From: Lepus europaeus
Taxonomy: Eukaryota; Chordata; Mammalia; Lagomorpha; Leporidae
DNA: 64,000 bases
Direction: 5' to 3'
NCBI RefSeq assembly: GCF_033115175.1
Contig: NC_084840.1
Coordinates: forward strand, 75,531,179 to 75,595,178
A program made the position numbers and the translations under genes. A model generated the notes under the pieces. That model saw nothing but the letters and a program-made list of their open reading frames with translations. It was not told the DNA's origin and searched no databases. This document shows, piece after piece, positions 14,006 to 25,869 of the stretch (the stretch's first letter is position 1; every line of letters begins with the position of its first letter).

Positions 14006-14375
14006 TTGACTCCCTATTTCTATGAGTTCAGCCTTTTTATATTCCACATACAAATGAGATCGTATAGTATTTGCTTTTCTGTGCCTGGGTTATTTTACTT
14101 AACATAAAGCCCTCCCACCCCCACAAGGATCATACAAGTTGCTGCAAATAACAGGATTTCCTCTTATCTAAAGGCTGAATAATGTTCCCTTGTGTATATA
14201 TGTCACATTTTCTTTAATCATTCATCCAATGATAAACACATAGGTTGATTCCATGTCTTGGCTATTGTGAATACTGTTGTAGTGAACAGGGGAATAGAGA
14301 TATATCTGACATAATGATTTCATTTCCTTTGAATCCAGAAGAGCCACTGAAAGATCATTTGGTAGTTCTAATTTT

Positions 14376-14682
14376 AATTAAAAGTTTTAAAATCTATTTG
14401 AGAGGCAGAGAGAGACATAGTGAGAGAGCTGTCATCTAATGTTTCACTCCTCACATCTTCATTGGCTGGAGCTGGGCTGGAGCTGAATCCAGGAGATGGG
14501 AACGTAATCCAGGTCTGTCATATCGCTGGGAGGAACCCAATTATTTGAACCAGTACCAGCTGACTTCCCAGCATCTGCATTGATAGGAGGCTGGTATCAG
14601 GAGCCTGAGCCAGGAATTGAACCCAGACACTCTGATGTGAGACATGGGCATCTTAACTGCTAGACTACATGCCTGCTCTTTT
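14376..14682 (-). mobile_element. C-SINE, old
   Basis: Diverged antisense copy inside L1. Confidence 0.75.
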
Positions 14683-14963
14683 AACTATTTTGAGATACTT
14701 CTTATATTTTTAACTATTTGAGATACTTCTTATATTTTCCTTAATAGCTGTATTAATTTACATGTCCAACATCAGGGTATAAGGGTTCTTCACATCATAG
14801 CCAACACTTATATTTTATCTTTTTGATGAAATTCATTCTACAGACATGAGATGATATCTCATTATAGTTTTTATTTGCATTTCTCTAATAATTATTGACA
14901 TTGAGTACTTTTAATATACATATTTTCCATTTGTATGTATTGTTTTAAGAAAGTTTTGTTTAG

Positions 14964-15283
14964 GGTCGCGCCGTGTCTCACTAGGATAATCTTCCACCTG
15001 CTGCGTTGGCACCCCAGGTTCTAGTCCCGGTTGGGGCGCCAGATTCTGTCTGGGTTGCTCCTCTTCCAGTCCAGCTCTCTGCTGTGGCCCGGGAGGGCAG
15101 TGGAGGATGGCCCAAGTGCTTGGGCCCTGCACCCACATGGGAGACCAGGAGAAGCACCTGGCTCCTGGCTTCGGATCAGCGAGATGCGCCGGCCGTAGCG
15201 GCCATTTGTGGGGTGAACCAACGGAAAAGGAAGACCTTTCTCTCTGTCTGTCTCTCTCTCAGTCTAACTCTGCATATCAAAAA
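14964..15283 (+). mobile_element. C-SINE
   Basis: Sense copy inside L1. Duplicated target aagtt(t/c)tgtttag on both sides. Confidence 0.93.
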
Positions 15284-15838
15284 AAAAAAAAGTTCTGTTT
15301 AGTTCCTTTGCCAAATTTTCAATTAAGCTGCTTGTTTTCTATAATCTCCTTAACATGTTTTTGACATTCTTTATCAGACATATTGCTTGCAAATATTTTC
15401 TCCTATTCTGTAGGTTATCTCTTCACTCTTGTTTCTTTGGCTGTAAAGAATCTTTGAGTTTTATGCAATCCCCTTTGTGTTATTTTTGCTTTGATGTCTC
15501 TGCTTTTGGGTTCACATCCACAAAACCATTGCCTAGACTCATGTCATGGCATGTTCCCCCATGTTTTTTTCTAGAAGTTTACGATTTCAGGTCTTGTTTA
15601 ACTCTTTATTTTGAGTTGATATTTGTATGATATGAGATAAGGAATTAATTCCATTCTTTTGAATGTGGTTACCCTCTTGGCCTAACACTACTTATTGAAG
15701 AAACTTTCCTTTTTCCCTTGTGTATTCTTGGAATCTTTATTAAAAATTAATTCCCTGTAATGCCCAAACTTATTTTTGAGCTCTCTGTCCTGTACCATTT
15801 GTACATGTGTCAGTTTTTATATCAGAAATGTGTTTTAG

Positions 15839-16163
15839 AAACCGGCGCTGTGGCATAGCAAGTAAAGCCGCTGCCCGCAGTGCTGGCTTCCCATATGGGC
15901 TCCCATTCAAGTCTCAGCTGCTCCACTTCTGATCCAGCTCTCTGCTATGGCCTGAGAAAGCAGTAAAAGATGGCCCAAGTTCTGAGGCCCCAGCACCCAC
16001 ATGGGAGACCTGGAAGAAGCTCCTAGTCCCTGGCTTCAGATTGGTGCAGCTCTGGCCATTGAGGCTAACTGGGGAGTGAACCAGTTGATGGAAGACCTCT
16101 CTCTCTGCCTCTGCCTCTCTAACTCTGGCTTTCAAACAAATAAATAAATCTTTAAAAAAAAAA
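15839..16163 (+). mobile_element. C-SINE
   Basis: Sense copy inside L1. Target duplication agaaatgtgtttta. Confidence 0.93.
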
Positions 16164-16318
16164 GAAATGTGTTTTAATTCGTACGACTTTTGAGTATATT
16201 TTGAAGTTGGCAGTGTGTTGTCCTTTCTGCTCAAGATTGCTTTGGCTAGTTGGGGTATTTTGTGGTTCCATATGAATTTTTATGATTGCTTTTTATCTGT
16301 GTGAAGAATATCATTGAT

Positions 16319-16658
16319 GGGGCCAGTACTGGGGGTAATGGGTTAAGCTGTTGCCCACAACAAATGCATCCCATATGGGCACCGATTTGAATCCTGGCTG
16401 CTCCACTTCTGATCCAACTCCCTGCTAATGTGCCTGGGAAATCTGCAGAGAATGGCCCAAGTGCTTGGGCCCCTGTAGCCACATGGAAGCTCTGGAAGAA
16501 GCTCTTGCCTCCTGGCTTCAGTCTGGCCTACCTCCAACCATTGCTGCCATTTGGGGAGTGACCAGTGGGTGGAAGATCTCTCCCTGTGTGTCTCTCCCTC
16601 TCTCATTTTCTGTGACTCTGCCTTTCAGATAAAAAATAAATAAACCTTTTTATAAAAA
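16319..16658 (+). mobile_element. C-SINE
   Basis: Sense copy inside L1. Target duplication gaatatcattgat. Confidence 0.93.
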
Positions 16659-16795
16659 AGAATATCATTGATTGTATTGAATTTGTAGATTGCATTGAGT
16701 ATTGTAGGCATTGTATCCCTCACTATTGAAAACCATTTTTATTGGTTTTCTCACGATTGTAAATGGCATAATTTTTTTTTTAAAATCACATTCAG

Positions 16796-17130
16796 GGTCC
16801 CAGTATTGTGGTACAGTGGATGAACCCACTGCTTGAGATGCTGACATCACATAGCAGAGTGCTGGTTCATGTCCCAGCTGCTCTTCTTCTGCTTCAGCTT
16901 CCTGCTAACGCACCTGGGAAAGCAGTGGATGATGGCCCAAGTACTGGGGTCCCTGCCACTAATGTGGAAGACCCAGATGGAATTCCTGGCTACCAGGGTT
17001 AGGCCTAGCCAAGTCCTGGCTATTGTGAACCTTTGGGAAGTAAACCAGCAGATAGAAGATCTGTCTCTCTTGCTCTCTGTCATTCTGTCTTTCAAATAAA
17101 TAAATAAATAAATAAATCTGTTTTAAAAAC
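16796..17130 (+). mobile_element. C-SINE
   Basis: Sense copy with an (AAAT)n tail. Flanks aaaatcacatt and aaaactcacatt. Confidence 0.9.
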
Positions 17131-17174
17131 TCACATTTTTAAAAAAATATAGTTACTGGTATATAGGAATATAT

Positions 17175-17580
17175 GTATAATTTCATTTTAAATATTTTTA
17201 TTGAGGTATAATTTGTATAGTATAAATTTATGCATTTATAGTATACAGTTTGAAGACTTTTAGAAAATTATATAATTGTGAGAAGATAATCACAGTCCAG
17301 TTTTAGAAAATACCTGTCATTCCCAAATGTTTCCTAGTTTCTATTTTTGATCATTCCCTACTCTCACACCTGACACCAGAAAACCATTACTTTGTTTATG
17401 TCTCTGTAATGTTTCCTGTTCTAGAAAATTCTTATAAATGGAGCCATGACTACTTAGTCTTCTCTTGAATTGTGCATATAGAAAATCGCATTGCCTTTGA
17501 AGAATTAATTTTGTTTGTTCTTTTTCAATCATTCTACCTTTAGTTTCTTTTCATCTTCTTTATATGTGTTTAGTGCTTAC
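17175..17580 (-). mobile_element. Ancient L1 3' UTR fragment
   Basis: Begins ttattgaggtataattt and contains agtatacagtttg, typical of antisense old L1 3' ends. Confidence 0.6.
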
Positions 17581-17599
17581 CCTTAAGTTTAACATATAT

Positions 17600-18792
17600 A
17601 CTCACTTAAAATACAAAGTGAGATAAAGAAAATGTCACATATATACACAATGGAATATAATACAAAGAGAATAAAATCCTGTTTGCAGCAAAATGGATGG
17701 AACTGGAAGACAGCATGTTAAGCAAAATAAGCCAAAACACCAAGACAAATACTGCATGTTTTTCCACAGATGTGGAAGTTTTAAGATAGTATGGAGCTGG
17801 CGCTGTGGCTCACTTGGCTAATCCTCCACCTGCGGTACCGGCACCCCGGGTTCTAGTCCTGGTTGCTCCTCTTCCAGTCCAGCTCTCTTCTGTGGCCAGG
17901 GAGGGCAGTGGAGGATGGCCCGGGTGCGTGGGTCCCTGCACCCACATGGGAAACCGGGAGGAAATACTCAGCTCCTGGCTTCGGATCAGCACAGTGCCGG
18001 CTGTGGTGGCCATTAGGGGAGTGAACCAACGGAAGGAAGACCCTTCTCTCTGTCTCTCTCTCACTGTCTGTCAAATAACAATTTAAAAAAAAGATAGTAT
18101 GGAAATACCTCAGAAATATTAATACAAATCTACCATATGACCCAGCCATCTCACGCCCGATAATTTATCCAAGGGAAATAAAATCAGCATTTGAAAGAGT
18201 GATCTGTACCTGCACGTACATTGCAGCTCAATTCACAATAGCTAAGATATGGAATCAACTCAGATGTCCATCAACTGAAGATTGGATAAAGAAATTATGG
18301 TATGTGTACACCATAGAATACTATATAGTGGTAAAAAAATGAAATCCTATTTGTAGCAACAAAGTGGATGCAACTGGAAACCATTATACTCAGTGAAATA
18401 AGCCAGGCCCCAAAAGACATATACCATATGTTAGCTTGATCTGTGATAACTAATAGAGTACCTAAAAGATAATCTATAGGAGTAAAATTTACATTTTGAG
18501 ATGCAATGATATTGAACAGCCCTTGTCTTGATTGTTGAGGAACAGTTTTTTTTCCATACTATTTGTTGAACTATACTTAGTGTGGGGTTAATCTTGTGAG
18601 TATAAATTTAATTGAAAATAGATCTTTGTATAAAATAGGAATGGGATAAGGAGTGAGGGTAGGAAGAATGGTGGGAATGCAGGCGGGAGGGAGGGTAGGG
18701 TGGGAAGAATCACCATGTTTCTAAAGTTGTATATATGTAATGCATGAGATTTGTATACCTTAAATAAAAGGTTTCTAGGTTACAAAAAAAAA
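17600..18792 (+). mobile_element. Rabbit L1 3' end, 5'-truncated, carrying a SINE
   Basis: L1 text in sense (acacaatggaatataatac, gcagctcaattcacaatag) runs to aaataaaaggtttct and an A run. A C-SINE splits it. Confidence 0.85.
17794..18089 (+). mobile_element. C-SINE nested in L1
   Basis: Sense copy with target duplication aagatagtatgg on both sides. Confidence 0.94.
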
Positions 18793-18839
18793 GGGACCCA
18801 TGTGGTAAGTCAACATGATATATTGAAGAGTCATAGAGA

Positions 18840-20170
18840 GACCTCCAGCACCTCATCTTCTGTATTCCACCTCCCTGAGAGTCTTGGGCTCTTATTCTAG
18901 CCCCACCTTCCTACTGCAGGACTTGAGCATCTTCAGGACTAAAGGCAACCCATCGAGCTGCCTTTATATGTTTTCTGGTCATGTCTATTGGGAGTTCTGT
19001 GTGCTTCCTGTACTTGGAAGTCTCTTTCTTTCTCCAAACCTGGGAAGTTTTCTCCTAGTATCTCACTAAAAAGACCTAATCCTTTCTCTCTCCATGCCTT
19101 CAGGAACTCCTAGAACCTGAATGTTGGGTATTTTAATAGTGTCCTATAGATTCCCAAACATATTTTTTAGATTTTTGTCATTGCACTATGACTCTATAGA
19201 TAAGTTTGCTCTCAGTGAATCTCTAGAGGCTTGTGGTGGGTGGGGCCAGAGAGCTCTGTTCAGTTCTTCAGGGTTAAGGGTGTGCCTTAGGTGACACACC
19301 CAGGTTTGGTGTGGGAAATCTTCTCTCTCTCATTTTTCAATCCGAAAGGAAGTAATTGCCCTCAGCTGAGCTCTTCTTGATGATGATCAGTGTCTGAGTA
19401 TTAGCCCCAGTGGGTATAATATTTGTCTGCTCTGCCCCAAGGACCACACAATGGATCTGTGCAGTCTTCAGTGTAAGTTCAGATTCCCCTGCAATGTCTC
19501 TCACTGGGTATCCAGGGCCACTCGAGCTTGTGGCATCTCCCACAGAGACTACTCAAGTCTAAGCCACACCATGATTTCTCCCATTCACCCTCAGTTGTAT
19601 TTTTTTTAAAGCCCCAGTTCAGAAGCTCCACACATTCACTAGGTCTTAGTCTCCTGTTATTACTCCCCACCAGAGTCAGGTTTTTCTGTTTGGCTGATTG
19701 CCAGGTACAGCCCTGAGCTGGCACAGCTGGTACGTATGTCCGAAATGGAACCTGCACTCTCTCCAATCACCTTACAAAGGCTTGTATGGTGATTGGAGAG
19801 AGAGAATCGTGTCTGTATCATCCCTTTTATTTTTTCTCTCCTCTAGTTAGGCTGGTGTACTTTCTCCCATGGGGCTCAAGGCTCGTTCCCTCTAGGCTTT
19901 TCCTGCTGTTTTTCCACCTGTGTCTCGGGTTACTGCAGTCTCATTTCACCTCTCTTTTCGGCACTGGTGTGGAGGCTCTCGGCTGCTGGAGCCCTGGGTG
20001 CCCATGCCCTCTACGTAGGTCCACCATGTCCCTCTAATTACAGAAGAGTTTCCTCTGCCATTTTTTCCCTAACTCTTCCCTGAGACTACATTATCTCCAC
20101 GTTTATTAAACTCTCTTCTCCTGGACTGGATCAGTAGGCTCCCTCCCTATTCTGCCATCTGGAATTGCAA
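18840..20170 (-). mobile_element. Possible antisense L1 5' region
   Basis: Text such as cctgaatgttgggtatttt, then tagtgtcctatagattccc, resembles antisense L1 5' UTR/ORF1. Only a weak match; no gene seen. Confidence 0.4.
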
Positions 20171-20484
20171 AATGATCTCCATTAATCTCAAGACAACCTT
20201 TAAAAATAGCTTTTTCTTTTTCAAAATGTCAACATTTTCTATTTTTTTTAATCACTGATGATATAAAAGCATGCAACTGTGTCAAGGAACTTTACTAAAT
20301 AATCTCATATATTTCAATGTTTACCTTTAGAATCTTCTAGATCTTATAATTTCATGGCCTTATCTTCTTTAACTAATGTCAGCTTCCTGCTACAGCTAAT
20401 TAATGTTGAGACCTCTTTTTATCTGTAATGTTGTGAGGTTTCAATATATTATAATTAGTATTGCACTTTTATTTATTTTTTACC

Positions 20485-21476
20485 GGGAATGGAATGGGTG
20501 GGTGGGAAGTGGAAATATTCTCAGATTTCTGAGGAATTGCCATACTATATTTCATCATGGTATACTAGTTTACATTCCACCCAACACCCAGTGTTTATTG
20601 ATGAATGAATTGCTTCATGTCTCAAAATGGAAACTTTTCAGGGTTTTCCAGATTGACAAATATTCAGTGTAAAAATAACCAAATATTGTACTTCTCTAAC
20701 AGGTGTTTGAATTTCAGTTGTCTTCAGAGGACATGAAAACTCTGGATGGCCTGAACAAAAATCTTCGCTGTTATCCAGCGAATATGTAAGTGGCTTTGGA
20801 AATGTGTTGCCTCCGTTTATTTTCTGATGAGGAGTGTAGGAAAGGCATTAGCTTCTATTGCCCTACTATCTATGAACATGCACTATGGGAATCACCAATG
20901 TAGCCTAATTCAGTGTTTGTAAAATGACACATACTTCTCTCAAACTTCAATTCTTATCAGATTTAAGGCATTTTCAACAACCTATGGTCCTAGGCAGCAG
21001 TCATCTTCATTCACCAGCATGTCTGTTTATATCTAAGGTCATTAAGATAATTTGCCTTCCACGATTTTAGACAAGTAAGTTAATAAGTAATCTCAGTAAC
21101 TGTAATGTACAACAAAAGTCCCATATTCATACATGATTGATTTATGCTTAATAGACTTTCTGGAAAAAGTAGTCTTGGATTATGGAGACTTTGGAAAAAT
21201 TTAGCTTAAACTGAAACACATGCGAGTTGCTTCCTATTTATGTTAGTAGCCTTGTTTGACAACATTCTCTTCCCTAAACATGCACATGTAAGAATTCATA
21301 AATTAAGTAAAAAAGTTTCACCTGTATTCTTCAAAGAAAGCAGTACTAATTTCAGAAGTCTTGAAAGTTTACTCATTAAAAAACCTTTTCAGAGAAGAAA
21401 ATAGAAGAATGAGTGTTTACAGATTAAAGTAAAATTTATTTGGTGATGAATTTCAACACATCACACTAATAATAAT
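20485..21476 (+). repeat. Inverted segmental repeat, left arm (contains orphan exon 8)
   Basis: About 990 bp matches the reverse complement of 53,517-54,497, with small indels and scattered substitutions. It covers an L1-derived piece, exon 8 and the first part of intron 8. Homology stops abruptly at both ends. Confidence 0.9.
20703..20785 (+). pseudogene. Orphan AKR1C exon 8 (duplicated fragment)
   Basis: An 83-bp exon on the plus strand has acceptor tctaacag and donor gtaagt. It encodes VFEFQLSSEDMKTLDG and ends RCYPAN. It is the paralogue of the exon at 54,206-54,288, differing mainly in the last ten codons. I see no exon 7 upstream and no exon 9 downstream in this orientation, so it is a stranded piece of a duplicated gene. 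The splice sites and frame are still intact. Confidence 0.88.
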
Positions 21477-21477
21477 C

Positions 21478-22400
21478 GCTGGGGACACCAAATACTATAA
21501 ATCTCTAATCTAGGGATGGAGTGATCCTTGGAACCTCCAAGCTGATGGCTGTCAACAAAGTCTTTACAGTTTGGTATGAAAATATTGAGACATGAGACAA
21601 GAGCTGCATAAGCATTGTCAAGATATCAAACAGACCTTAGCTGTTCTCCTACATAACTGTGGGAGTCAATATGTGTCCCTAGAATAGGTGGGAAATTTCA
21701 TGCATAAAGGGGCTTTAGAAACAGGTAAGAAGCTAGAGGTCTAACATCACCTTTCTTCCTAGTATTAAACCATCTCTATATAAAGCAAAAGTAACACATA
21801 AAGATTTCTCCTGCAGTAAACACTGACAGTGCAGTATCTACCATGACCTATTGTCAGATTAAGGAAAGATAAGGAAGAGAAGCTGAGCAAAGGTCCCAAA
21901 CTGAAAATTGCATCTTGGCAATCAGAAAAGGCAAAGAGGAAGAAGTGTTTATTTCAGGTCAACTTATATAAGTCAGGGCTGTTATCTGTAAACTAATTTG
22001 ATAGTTGAAGTTATTACACAGAGATTTTATAAGAACTGATGAATAGCCCTTTCTAATGCATTCTTATCAATTACACTGTTAGCTAATATCATTAGTTTCT
22101 GTTGTCTGTGTTTTTGAGGTTTTTAATCAAAACATAATTTCCTAACAACTTTGAATGTTTTTCAGATGCTTTTCTCAAGGTTGTTTCATAATATCAGCTG
22201 TTACGTTTGTATCTTTGATCCCATCGGGATTATGTTTTCTATAGGGTGTAAGGTAAAGGTTTTGTTTCAGACCTCTGCATGTGGAAATCCCACTTTCCCA
22301 AAACCAATTATTGAAGATAATCTCATTTCTCCAGTAAGTGTTTTTCAATCTTTGTCAAAGATTCGTTGTTTGTAGATGTGTGTATTTAATTCTGAGGATT
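21478..22400 (+). repeat. Direct segmental repeat A, first copy
   Basis: Starts with caccaaatactataaa and continues into an antisense L1 piece. It is similar throughout to 29,555-30,925 in the same orientation. This copy lacks the SINE found inside the other. Confidence 0.88.
22150..22400 (-). mobile_element. Antisense L1 piece within repeat A
   Basis: Contains tgtttgtatctttgatccc and ttctgcatgtgg-type text typical of antisense L1. Duplicated at 30,690-30,925. Confidence 0.7.
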
Positions 22401-22647
22401 CTATTCTGTTCTGTTGATGGAAACATCCATTTTTACATCATTTATATGCTGTTTTTATTATAATAGTATTATAGTGTGTTCACTTTCAATTAAACAATGC
22501 AATTCCATCTGATCTTGCAATGATCACTTGAAAAATGTCAATTAGACAATTTTGACCTCTCCATTATTGATTTCCCACTGCCACTAAAGATAAGCAATTT
22601 TTATCAATATTATTTTGCCTCTAATGTCACTCTGTCCATCATCAACA

Positions 22648-22690
22648 TAAATATATATATATTTATGTATATTATATATATATATATAGA
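22648..22690. repeat. AT-rich microsatellite
   Basis: Alternating (TA)n interrupted by ttatgta. Confidence 0.9.
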
Positions 22691-22765
22691 ATAATTACTG
22701 TGTCCTTAATTACTTACTCTGTTCTTCTAGTAGGCCAAAGTCAACACACTTAAGACTCCGCCACA

Positions 22766-23091
22766 TGGCCGGCGCCGCGGCTCACTAGGCTAATCCTCCA
22801 TTGCAGCGCCGGTACCCCGGATTCTAGTCCCGGTTGCTCCTCTCCCAGTCCAGCTCTCTGCTGTTGCCCGGGAAGGCAGTGGAGGATGGCCCAGGTTCTT
22901 GGGCCCTGCACCTGCATGGGAGACCAAGAGGAAGCACCCGGCTCCTTGCTTCGGATCAGAGCAGAGCGCTGGCCACAACGCACCTGCCATAGCGGCCATT
23001 TGGGGGGTGAACCACAGAAAAAGGAAGACCTTTCTCTCTGTCTCTGACTCTCTCTCACTGTCTAACTCTGCCTGTCAAAAAAAAAAAAAAA
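22766..23091 (+). mobile_element. C-SINE, young
   Basis: Sense copy with target duplication aagactc(c/t)gccac. Absent from the paralogous site near 48,840. Confidence 0.95.
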
Positions 23092-23124
23092 AGACTCTGC
23101 CACAAACACTTGATAACAAGTTTT

Positions 23125-23459
23125 TTTCAAATTTTTTATTATTTTTTTTTTATTTGACAGGTGAGACACATAGACAGTGAGAGAGTGAGAAACAGAGAGA
23201 AAGGTCTTTCTGCCGTTGGTTCACTCCCCAAACAGGCGTTACAGCCGGCGCTGCGCCGATCTGAGGCAAGGAGCCAGGTGCTTCTTGGTCTCCCATGTGG
23301 ATGCAGGAGGGCAAACACCTGGGCCATCCTCCACTGCCTTCCCGGGCCACAGCAGAGAGCTGGACTGGAAGAGGAGCAACCGGGACTAGAACCCAGTGCC
23401 CATATGGGATGCCGGCACCACAGGCGGAGGATTAACCAAGTGAGCCACGGCACTAGCCA
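23125..23459 (-). mobile_element. C-SINE
   Basis: Antisense copy flanked by acaagttttt. Absent from the paralogous site near 48,870. Confidence 0.94.
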
Positions 23460-23720
23460 GACAAGTTTTTGTTGCATTTTGAAGGTGAATGTGGCAAGCC
23501 TTGCATAAAGATGATATGTGGACTTTTAAAAAATAAAAGCAAAAACAGGATTTCAAACATCCAAGCTGTGTAAAAGGAATGGCATAGTCAAAAACTGCCA
23601 AGGATGGCAAAAGTGAAGCAGAAAACATGGCTGGATGATTATGAGATTTTGATTGAGAATTTTGTGAGATGTGCATTGTAGGCACACATGGAGATTCTGA
23701 GTAGAAATTTCACACTGCTT

Positions 23721-24420
23721 ATCCGTATTAGGTGAATAAAACCAACAAAACGGACTCAAGTTTTAATCCCCAATTAAATTCTCTTATGTTTGCAGATCTG
23801 CTTCACTTTCCAGCAACCTCAGTTGATCCAATGAGCCTTGGTAATGTCTCTGAACACCTTCAGCTGGATGTCGATCTCTATATTTACTCATTTCTTAATG
23901 CCTTTGAAGTTGAGCAATGTGTATGATCAGAATCACTTCCCTGCTGATATCAGAATGCCTTTACTTTATATGGAAGTAGAATTAATATTTTTCCTAGTAG
24001 GTTGAAAGGATTCTTATACTAGAAAATAATCCTAAAAATGAATTCATAAGAAGTACTTCCTTTTTTCTTTTCTTTATCTCAGCATTATAATAGGTATGCC
24101 TGACATAGGTCTCATCCTTCTCACTGGAAAGCAACCATGGCTTGGAGAAGTAATAGATCATAATCAGTTACACTTGAGAGTCTCTTTGGGAATGTTTTGA
24201 AATATGGAGGGTTCAACTCTTAGGATGTGGACTTTATAGAAAAAGAAGAGATTGAAAATCAAAGGAAGAGTGCAGAGGGAAAGTCCCACAGATGAGGAAA
24301 ATTGACAACAAACAAGACATAACTTTCTGGATTCTCTCATGTTACAGAATTTGAGACAGGGCCTATAAACATATATATAAATATATACTCCTTCCAGTGT
24401 GAATTCTAAGTGATGATAGA
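23721..24420. other. Unassigned AT-rich DNA
   Basis: No feature recognised. It does not match the sequence following repeat B at 49,790. Confidence 0.4.
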
Positions 24421-24641
24421 AATAAACATGGTACTGTTTAGAAACACATACATAATGAAAACTTGTATGTTAAAAAAAGTTAGATACCCTGTTATTGGTA
24501 TAAACAGAAGGCATATTCAGTATTCCAACTGACACTGGGAATTTTAATTGAAAAATAAATAAATATGGCAATGTTTGAAAACACCTTTGACAATGAAAAA
24601 TTGTATGAAAAATGGTAGAGATCCTGTTGTTGACACAGACA
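24421..24641 (+). repeat. Imperfect tandem duplication next to the LTR
   Basis: A unit of about 88 bp starting aaataaa(c/t)atggnaatgttt occurs at 24,421 and again near 24,555. The copies are roughly 75-80% alike. Confidence 0.6.
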
Positions 24642-25130
24642 AGAGACAGCTGAGGTCTGAGGTGTGTAGCCAGTTACAAGGGGCTCAAGTGACTCACGCC
24701 TGACATGCAGAGGTTGACGCAGCTGACATAGCAAATGCAAGCCTGACCTAGAAAAGGACATGCCTGGAACTCAATGCCTCTATTCAAAACCAAGATAGAA
24801 AAACTAAAAGCAAAACAAGATGACTTTACAGCTGGAGCTGTATAAATCCAAATACTGACTCCCAGCAAGGAGGTCATCAGTGACTGAGAGGTTTGCAAAA
24901 CTCTGTACAAACTTCTCCTACCCCAATGTATTTAAAGCCCGAGCCAATTTTTCCTAAAGGATTCCTATTGAGAAACCCCTCCCACCTTGGAAGCTTTCCC
25001 ATGCTTCAATAAAACTTTGCTTTTCTTTTTGCTAGGTAAACCTTCCTTCCTGTTAAACCCTTTGTGAACCTTGTTTGTCTGTGCACCTCAATCTTGCTGT
25101 CCATGGGGCACAAACCCAAACAGCAAGAAT
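24629..25130 (+). mobile_element. Probable solo endogenous retrovirus LTR
   Basis: The sequence has a TATA-like tataaatcc at 24,839, an AATAAA signal at 25,007 followed by a T-rich stretch, and a U5-like end of about 110 bp. No gag, pol or env frame lies on either side. The exact ends and a target-site duplication could not be set. The family is not recognised; gammaretroviral-type layout is an inference. Confidence 0.55.
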
Positions 25131-25184
25131 TACAGGACTCCTGCAACGTTACTATTGCTAGTATATTTGTGAGTGTAGAAAAAA

Positions 25185-25860
25185 ACTAACAATGATGTAT
25201 GTACATTATTTGGGGCAGGCTCAATTGTACTTGCCCCAAATGGTGGAGTTAGAAACGTGCCAGGGGGTTCCAATACAATCCCATCAAGGTGGCATGTACC
25301 AATGCCATCTCACTAGTCCAAGTGATCATCTCCAGCTCACAATTGAGCACATTGATAGGTCTAAGAGTCAAAGGGATCACACAAACAAGACTAGTGTCTG
25401 CTAATACTAACTGATAGAACCAAAAAGGGAGAGAAGGATCCAACATGAGAAGTGAGAGACACAGCAGACTCATAGAATGGCAGATGTCCTAAATAACACT
25501 CTGGCCTCAGAATCAGCCCTTAAGGCATTCGGATCTGGCTGAAGAGCCCATGAGAGTATTGTAGGCATGGAAAGCCAAGACACCATGGGAAAAAAAAAAA
25601 AAAAGAAGAAGACCTAAATGAAAGATCTCTGTGAGTGAGATCCCAGTGGAAAGAACGAGGCCATCAAAGAAGGAGGTACCTTTCTCTGAAGGGAGGAGAG
25701 AACTTCCACTTTGACTATGACCCTATCGGAATAATTTCGAAGTCGGTGAACTCTAAAGGCTTCTATAGCCTTGGCAACTCATGACTAGAGCCTAGGGAGA
25801 TTACTGACGCCATAAACAAGAGTGTCAAATTGTTAAATCAGCAACAGGAGTCACTGTGTA
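25185..25860 (+). mobile_element. Rabbit L1 3' UTR segment
   Basis: Contains gatctctgtgagtgagatcc, gaaagaacgaggccatcaaa and gggaggagagaacttcc, which I recognise as rabbit L1 3' UTR. It lacks the final G-rich part and poly(A). Confidence 0.75.
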
Positions 25861-25869
25861 CTTATGATA

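Larger units (their letters stand above)
13540..16795 (-). mobile_element. Antisense L1 broken up by six later SINEs
   Basis: Segments at 13,540-13,660, 14,005-14,370, 14,685-14,960, 15,283-15,837, 16,165-16,318 and 16,660-16,795 read continuously as antisense L1, for example ccatgtcttggctattgtga and tttatcagacatattgcttg. No intact reverse transcriptase frame remains. Confidence 0.75.
22476..23720 (+). repeat. Direct segmental repeat B, first copy
   Basis: Adjacent to repeat A. Similar to 48,594-49,790 in the same orientation. It holds two SINEs (22,766 and 23,135) that are absent from the partner. Confidence 0.88.

Noticed and set aside
20812..20850. Possible exon 9 right after the orphan exon 8 (ttttctgatgagga)
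   Set aside because: It resembles the codons for FSDE but is about 30 bp after the donor, has no acceptor and is out of frame. The same text follows the real exon 8, whose true exon 9 is at 52,034-52,076.
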